DNA from: Heterobilharzia americana
Lineage: Eukaryota > Platyhelminthes > Trematoda > Strigeidida > Schistosomatidae
DNA: 64,000 nucleotides
Assembly (NCBI GenBank): GCA_944470555.2
Contig: OX104134.1
Coordinates: forward strand, 99,442,701 to 99,506,700
Direction: 5' to 3'
Part shown: positions 58,150 to 64,000 of the stretch, piece after piece
Position numbering within the stretch: position 1 is the first letter of the stretch
How the letters are laid out: every line of letters begins with the position of its first letter
The notes under the pieces: generated by a model
What the model was told of the DNA's origin: nothing
What the model saw: the letters and a program-made list of their open reading frames with translations, nothing else
The model's database searches: none
Made by a program: the position numbers and the translations under genes

Positions 58150-59935
58150 TTGCTGCCCCAGTGAAAAGCTTTTTCTACGCTTCGATCGTATATCTTCTCC
58201 CTACCTATAGAAACCAAGAAAAGTAAAAAAGAAAGATTATATAAGGTAAGTGGTAATGCTGGTGCTCGTCGACCGAAAGTTTTGATTACGTTGTAAATTA
58301 AACGTCTGAGTCTACTATACAACCAGAAACGTTTGTCATGCAAAGGCTCTTCCAGAGTATGGAAATGTTTAAAGACCTCATTGGTGGTAAGCAACCTAGT
58401 AAAGCAGCACGTGTTGATGTCTATGCCTTGGACCAATCGTTTACACGCCAACCCACTTGTTCAAATCCACTTCGTCTACCTGTGTCCAACGAAGAACGTT
58501 GTCCAGAGTTCACCATAAAAGATGTTTTCAAACGTCTCGAATCCCTGAACTCTTCTCACGGTGCAGGTCCAGACAGTGTGTCAAGCTTTGTATTCATGAA
58601 GTGCGCTGATATTTTATGCCATCCACTAGCTAGCACGGTCAACAGATCAGACTTGGAAAACGCCATAGTGGCTGCCTGGAGAGACATTAAGATGGTCCCC
58701 CTACCCAAGCCTAAGACTCCAGGTGCGTGTACAAAATACCGTCCGATTGCAGTTACCTCGCAGTGCCTAGAAATAGTGGAGGAGCTAATAATACCTATGC
58801 GCGGACCCTCATTGAAGGCATTCGGAGACCCAAATCAATTTGCATGTAGAAGCTAAGGAGGCAATCTGAAGCCACCATTCACCTGTATCACAATACTGCT
58901 TGTTTGCATCATCATTTGATTCTGTCCCTCGACCTCCTTTGCTGGGCAAGCTAACCGGGGCAAATGCTGGGTCCTGGATAATCAGCTGGTTGCGGTCCTA
59001 TTTCTCCGAAAGGAAACAAGACACTTTTCGTAGGGGGAGCGCCCCAACTCATTGCTTACAGTGGTTAGAGTTCCCCAAGGATCCTTTCCCCATGTCTTTC
59101 CTCACACCATCTGCATGACCCACCATCTTCAGCTGGTATCAGTTTCATTAAACACGCTGATCACCTAACAAGTCCCACACCTATCTCCTCTTAAGCAGAT
59201 TGCTTTCAACTGAATGGTTTCCTATCCACCATTAGTCGACGGTGCTCCAAGAATTGTCTTATTCTTAATTCTTCAAAATGTGAGACCATAAACGTTACTT
59301 TCGGACGTGAACATAATCTACGTAAACTGCCTAGTTCACACAATCCCGGTTCTATTGATAGTTGCACATTAGAGAATGTTACAAGTGTGACTTATCTTGG
59401 TACGTTTTTCTTCGAACCTTTTACAGTCTTCTCATACCTCACTAATTTCCAGAATATTTTCTGCCTAACTTTCTACATCAGGAAGCTGAGAGTATCCGGT
59501 ATTACTCAGCCTCTCCCCTATTGATTTGTAAACTCCCGTACCTTGCCTGTCCTCCTCTGTTGCTCCCCTTTATTTTTTCTTGGGTTGTTAGAAAAAGATT
59601 GTGCTATATTGCGTAGAGCTTTGAGGATTTGCGGCAGAACCAGTGGTGTACCCCTAAACCTCCCAGTTGAAACTGCTGTGAACAAACACGTTAGCTCATG
59701 TAAACATCTTGCAAGAGTTATTTTATCAAATGACCAACATCCTCTTCACTCAAAGCCCTCTGCGTGTCGGTCATATGGAAAGAGGAGGAGCAAGCACATA
59801 AGACTCTGTGGATGTACTAGGAAATACAAAAATTCTAAAATACCGTATTTAGCTCGTCTGCCATAAGGTGACGAAAGTATTAGAAATGGACTAACTAATC
59901 AACTTGTGCCTTTGAAGGCAAACTAGCTGAAGATG
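58150..59935 (+). pseudogene. CR1-like LINE reverse transcriptase, degenerate
   Basis: 58338-58856: FTIKDVFKRLESLNSSHGAG, PDSVSSFVFMKCADIL, AAWRDIKMVPLPKPKTPG, YRPIAVTSQCLEIVEELI and DPNQFACRS, classic CR1/Jockey-group RT. 58900-59118: FDSVPRPPLLGKLTGANAGS and WIISWLRSYFSERKQDTFR. 59543-59866: LRRALRICGRTSGVPLNLPV and YKNSKIPYLARL, the C-terminal end. Frame breaks and loss of the YADD region show it is dead. It lies divergent to the UBR gene. Confidence 0.88.
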
Positions 59936-60274
59936 AGTGTGTTACTTTTTACGTATTATGAGTCCAATTGTCAATTCGACCGTCTACCTAAACTGGCTGC
60001 GCAATTCGAAGAAAGTTGTAAACATAGCAGGTATTTTTATCCTTTCTTCATATAACCTCTACTTGTTTCATTTTGCTATGTATTGGCATACACTATCTCT
60101 ATCCAACTGACACTATATGACATGCTGAAACTTCTGTACAGTAGTCCCGAAATAGCTTTTAGAGTAAAGCCATTACTACCATTGATAAATATATTATTAC
60201 CTGAAGTCTGTGTACCATCCACCACCACTTCGACGGTAACCCTTCCAATGCACATTTCTGTGTGTGACAACTAC
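59934..60274 (+). other. Possible two-exon open frame, unknown
   Basis: An ATG at 59934 opens MSVLLFTYYESNCQFDRLPK and ends CKHS at a GTATTT donor (60032). An acceptor CTGTACAG at 60142 restores the frame into SPEIAFRVKPLLPLINILL, stop at 60274. About 77 residues. I recognise no family. It follows directly on the CR1 C-terminus and may simply be its 3' tail. Confidence 0.2.
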
Positions 60275-60749
60275 TGATCTCAATGTCGTAGATCTGCAGG
60301 GCTGTCGACCGTCGCACTTGAGGGAGGAGAAACACTTGAATCCATATGTTTGCTCCTAACGCCTTCCTATTTTCTACAGTTTCGAAGTAAACTCACCTGT
60401 CATCAACCCTTCCAAACAACTTCATCTGAAGCCTCTCCAACAGACTGCGCTTCTTATATAGTTATCAACACAGACAAAACTGAAAAGTCAATTAAATCTA
60501 ACAGAACAATTTACGTACTGACCCTAAACGTGACTAATATGCAACAGATTTCCTGGTGATTCATTTAATATGGCTTCACCAGCTGGAAGACAATAAACAG
60601 CGGATATACCTCCTTTATAATTCTGCGTATCTCAACATGAAATGCGCCTCAATTCTGTACAAAAGGCTATTGCCATTTTTGACGACAATTCTTCTAACGC
60701 CTATTTCTCTGCACAGTGACAACTAGTTCTGATGAAGTACATCCAGTTT

Positions 60750-61235
60750 GTTTGAAACTGTAGCACTTGAAGAAGGGGGAATGCTTGAATTTGCGTATTG
60801 GCCTTGATTATATGATTACATGGACACCTGCTGATCCCTCAAATCGTGTAGGTCAGTTAGCTTTGGTAAGTGAAGTCATGGATATGAGAATCCTTGTCAA
60901 AGTGTGAGTTTATCTGGTGAAACATCGAACTATACGATCAGGCCAAACATGTCGAGTATTCTGCGTTCCTGATGTAAACTGGGGACGGCAGGACAACTAA
61001 ATGAAAATCACCCAGTTCATAAACGCTGTCTTTGTACTGCAAAGTGATATTACCCTTTTCTGAGGACACTTATAGTGCAACGATACAGTCCACTGACCTA
61101 CCTTCTGTACCACAAAGAACTACTCATAAATCGTCCTCTTCTTGACTGATATCGATTTGATGGAGCCTGCTAACTATTTACCCCTACTTAAAGTTCATAA
61201 CATGAGAATAAAGAGATTTATTTATACATCTATTC
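60750..61235. repeat. Diverged direct repeat, unit 1
   Basis: Collinear with 61755-62225: TAGCACTTGAAGAAGGGGGA, GTGAAGTCATGGATATGAG, CATAAACGCTG, AAAGTGATATT, then TTCATAACATGAGA and ATTTATTTATACATC. A shorter match to the first block is near 60310. No known element matched. Confidence 0.55.
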
Positions 61236-61253
61236 CGCCTTTCATAATGTTGG

Positions 61254-61553
61254 TTACAATCGCCTGTTCTCGCCTGAAAAGTTTTCATTGGCATCTGTGA
61301 ACTGCAGGTGATTCTTGTAAAGCCATAAGGTGCAAATGGTCAGCGACCATTCAGTGAAGTTGAGGTAATCGAAGCTTGGTAGTATGTCACGTAGTACCGC
61401 GGGATCTATGTGCAGGGGAAACCCCCTGTCTTCTGTGGCTTTTGAATACTTGTCATAGGACGTTGGTTGGTATATTCGTCGGAAGCCCTCAGGTGTAGAT
61501 AATTTTTCTGCAAACATTTTGTCGTCGGTAGCCTTAAGAACTGACTGGGATAT
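61254..61553 (-). other. Protein-like open frame of about 100 codons, unknown
   Basis: Open on the minus strand from 61553 to a stop at 61254: MFAEKLSTPEGFRRIYQPTS, ATEDRGFPLHIDPAVLRDIL, FDYLNFTEWSLTICTLWLY. Composition is protein-like, and GC is higher than in the introns. It lies between the two direct repeats. I recognise no family and see no convincing splice neighbours. Confidence 0.3.
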
Positions 61554-61754
61554 AGTTTAACTTCTGTCTTCTGCCAACTGCCTCCATCAGATTGTTTGCT
61601 TATTCCAATAAAAAATTAACATTGAAATACCTTTTTGATAAAACGGCATACTTCAAGGTGAATTCTAGGTAAAACCCATCGCCACTGCACCACAGTTCCC
61701 CTAGTTATTTTGTTTTGCACCACAACGACCGTCTTTAATGGCATAGATCTATAT

Positions 61755-62225
61755 TTCTGTGAATGGTACCACTTGAAGAGTAGGAATTGCTTGAGCTCAG
61801 ACATTCGCTTGGATTACACAGGTCACTGAAGTAAGTTCCTTCTGCTCAGTGAAGTCATAAATATGTGAGTCGGCGTTAAAGTATATGAGTATCTGGCAAT
61901 ACGTGGAGCTGTACACGAGGGTCAAATATGTAGACTACTTGCGACGCACAGGCTGATGACACCTATAAGTAAAACATTTGGGTGAAAACGGTAAGAACAC
62001 ATAAACGCTGCGCACCTACTGAAAAGTGATATTTTCTTGTTCGTTTCATAACTTTCAGACACTTGCTCATGATATAGAGCTTAATGTTCTTCCTCTTGTG
62101 CTACTCAGGACCGCTTAAACGTCATCGATTTTCCCGACTGTTATCAGTTTTCTGATACCTGTACACCCGCTTCTTCTATGTCAAATTCATAACATGAAAC
62201 AAAATGTTTACTGATAGATTTATTA
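61755..62225. repeat. Diverged direct repeat, unit 2
   Basis: Second unit, about 1 kb after the first: ACCACTTGAAGAGTAGGAAT, GTGAAGTCATAAATATGTGAG, CATAAACGCTG, AAAAGTGATATT, TTCATAACATGAAAC. Confidence 0.55.
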
Positions 62226-64000
62226 CACCGAAGCACTTCAAGTGCACATCATGAATTTTGTACCCAGTTTTCAAATGGTGAATTAGCTTATGTTGTGCTG
62301 CACCCTGCAGCAAGCAAAACAACGCTTTGTATGGCCCGCTGTGGCCCCAACTGGAAGAACCATGTGAGACCCTTTCTTGAGGGATTCGGCTTCCCACTTG
62401 CCACGTCCCTTCTCGAAAGTATGGTCGGACGTAATTTCAGCTGATGAATGAGCTGGATCTTGCTCACCAGGGCAACTAAGTTTGCTGGAACCGTGAGGCT
62501 CAGCCAAACTTTGGGGAGTTCATCTTTTAGCACACTTTGATGTCGTTTTTATTACCAGGCTAAAATATTGAGTAGTATTATCTGGTTTTGCTGAGGCCTC
62601 CACACAAACCGACCGAAGAGAAATCCTTTATTATGAGTATGCAGTTTTACCTAGAATATGTCACAGTTTTAGAGCAGTTCATCAATATCCAAATGCAGCT
62701 TTACAGCCTCAGAACAGTTCGTTCCATCGTTCTCACCCAGCACACTATCCAGGCCAGATACAGCCCACTTTCCTTGGCAGTTGTTAGGTGCCCGATTTGG
62801 CACTGTCCGAGGATCGACGTCATTCCTGGCATCAGTCAACGTACAGCTTACGGAATTCTCCTCCTAGCGTTGAGTGATTTATCCTCTGCGAGACGGGTCT
62901 CAGCAGCCGCACTAAATACGCTTTTGTTTATTCAGCCTTTAATAGATTCCATTATGGGGTGGACCTGCTGCTGCTTATGACAGTTTTAGAGTCATAAAGT
63001 AACTTCACGGCTATCCTAGGCCTGCACCTAAGTTGAATCAAGTGTAGGGAAACTGTGGGGTATACTCGGCCATCCCCTGTCCTGCATATTTGAAAATAAA
63101 AACTGGGTTAGGTTAGACAGTAGTCAACACTCGCTTCTGACTGCTTTGTTTGACAATGTTTGCCAAGCCTGTGAAAAATGATAGGCTAGAGCTTTCGAGG
63201 GGTTTCCTGAAACTGCGTCGCTCGTCGAATGTCAGCAATCCTCCACAGCATGCTCTTCTACCTTTTCCAGTAAATTGTCCTTCGGTGAGGAAGAAGTTTC
63301 TTTACGCCTGCACTTGAAGTTCATCAATAGCGATGACACGGAGTTGCTGGCCTGTAAGCCCACCAATAGCTGAAGGTACTTAGCTGAAGTTCATTCATAA
63401 AGCTGACTACAGTTACTAGGCTAGGGACCTGCATCAACAAAGAAAGCGGAGTTATTTGAAGACAGATGCGCACAAGTGTCTGAGGTCCACCTAGACAATA
63501 ATCGGAGAGTAGGGTTGAAGTGCTTCGTGGCCTACCAAGAAGGCTGCGAGATGGAAGATTAACCTGATGAAGTAAAATGCGGGGACAGTGTTCCGAATGA
63601 GATCAAAGTATACAGGCATATGCAAAGAAGCATGGAGCCACTATTTACAGCGGGAATATATTTATGATTACATTCGATTTACTTATCTATCTGACATTCT
63701 CAGCTACTGACAAATATTTATCGGTGAGCCATGAAGATTGAGGTAATTGGTGGCTTAAAATAATGCGCGGCGACTTAAGACTGACGCTGTACTGCGTCCT
63801 GTGTTCCACGCGATCCATGTGTATTTTTATCTTCACTCAAGTTTTTGACCGGGTTGACACTCGAATACTCGTGTCCACCGAAAAATTGCTGACTGAAAGT
63901 ATGCTGTGCTTGGTTCGATTTTTTTCCATTGCACGCTTAAGTAGTTACAAATAATGGGCTGCGGATTGGCAACTGATGAAACGTGGAGTTCATACGAACA
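62226..64000. other. No recognised gene
   Basis: Several open frames of 60-130 codons occur, the longest at 62588-62980 on the plus strand and an overlapping pair on the minus strand at 62283-62533. None shows a domain, signal peptide or splice pattern I can name. The GC content is higher than inside the UBR introns, so an unidentified gene or repeat is possible. Confidence 0.3.

Noticed and set aside
62588..62980. 130-codon plus-strand open frame
   Set aside because: No recognisable domain, and the sequence resembles no repeat in the window; too little support to call a gene.
1..64000. CRISPR arrays, bacterial operons, ribosome binding sites, phage or integrative elements
   Set aside because: No regularly spaced direct repeats with spacers and no prokaryotic gene organisation; the window is eukaryotic.

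Overview
The window looks like a piece of a trematode chromosome, most probably a blood fluke (Schistosoma or a close relative). The evidence is an AT-rich background, one huge gene made of small exons, GT-AG introns whose first member is very short, and a dense repeat set typical of schistosomes: RTE-like and CR1-like LINEs, a Penelope-like element, and tRNA-headed SINEs carrying hammerhead-ribozyme sequences (the Sm-alpha type). No bacterial gene organisation is present. Species is not assigned.

One protein-coding gene accounts for almost everything from about 57.6 kb down to the left edge. It lies on the minus strand and encodes an N-recognin E3 ubiquitin ligase of the UBR1/UBR2 family. 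I could place 15 consecutive coding exons: a start codon standing alone at 57555-57557, the UBR box (57145-57506, 54885-54963, 52847-53124), the ClpS-like N-domain (48994-49437, 48751-48894), and the helical middle of the protein (40065 down to 1865). Splice phases agree at every junction. The C-terminal part, with the RING and UBR-autoinhibitory domains, must lie beyond the left edge. Two exons (52847-53124 and 27474-28042) each lack one base needed to keep the frame, both near short homopolymers, so assembly or sequencing error is the first explanation.

The introns, about 52 kb in all, are packed with decayed mobile elements. Intron 13 (4.2-16.6 kb) holds a Penelope-like element between 340-bp inverted repeats and one of two near-identical 775-bp repeats. 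Intron 12 holds an almost full-length but broken LINE (18.2-21.2 kb). Introns 8 and 9 hold RTE and LINE-B pieces in opposite orientations. Intron 6 holds a nearly full-length RTE element (45.2-48.1 kb). Intron 4 has inverted pairs of hammerhead SINEs. The (TA)n arrays at 22.7, 34.1 and 55.2 kb and other microsatellites are also intronic.

Right of the UBR start codon there is about 0.6 kb without recognisable coding sequence (5' UTR and promoter candidate), a degenerate CR1-like LINE on the plus strand (58.15-59.93 kb), then 60-64 kb with no gene I recognise. That last region holds a diverged pair of about 480-bp direct repeats and two short protein-like open frames of unknown status.
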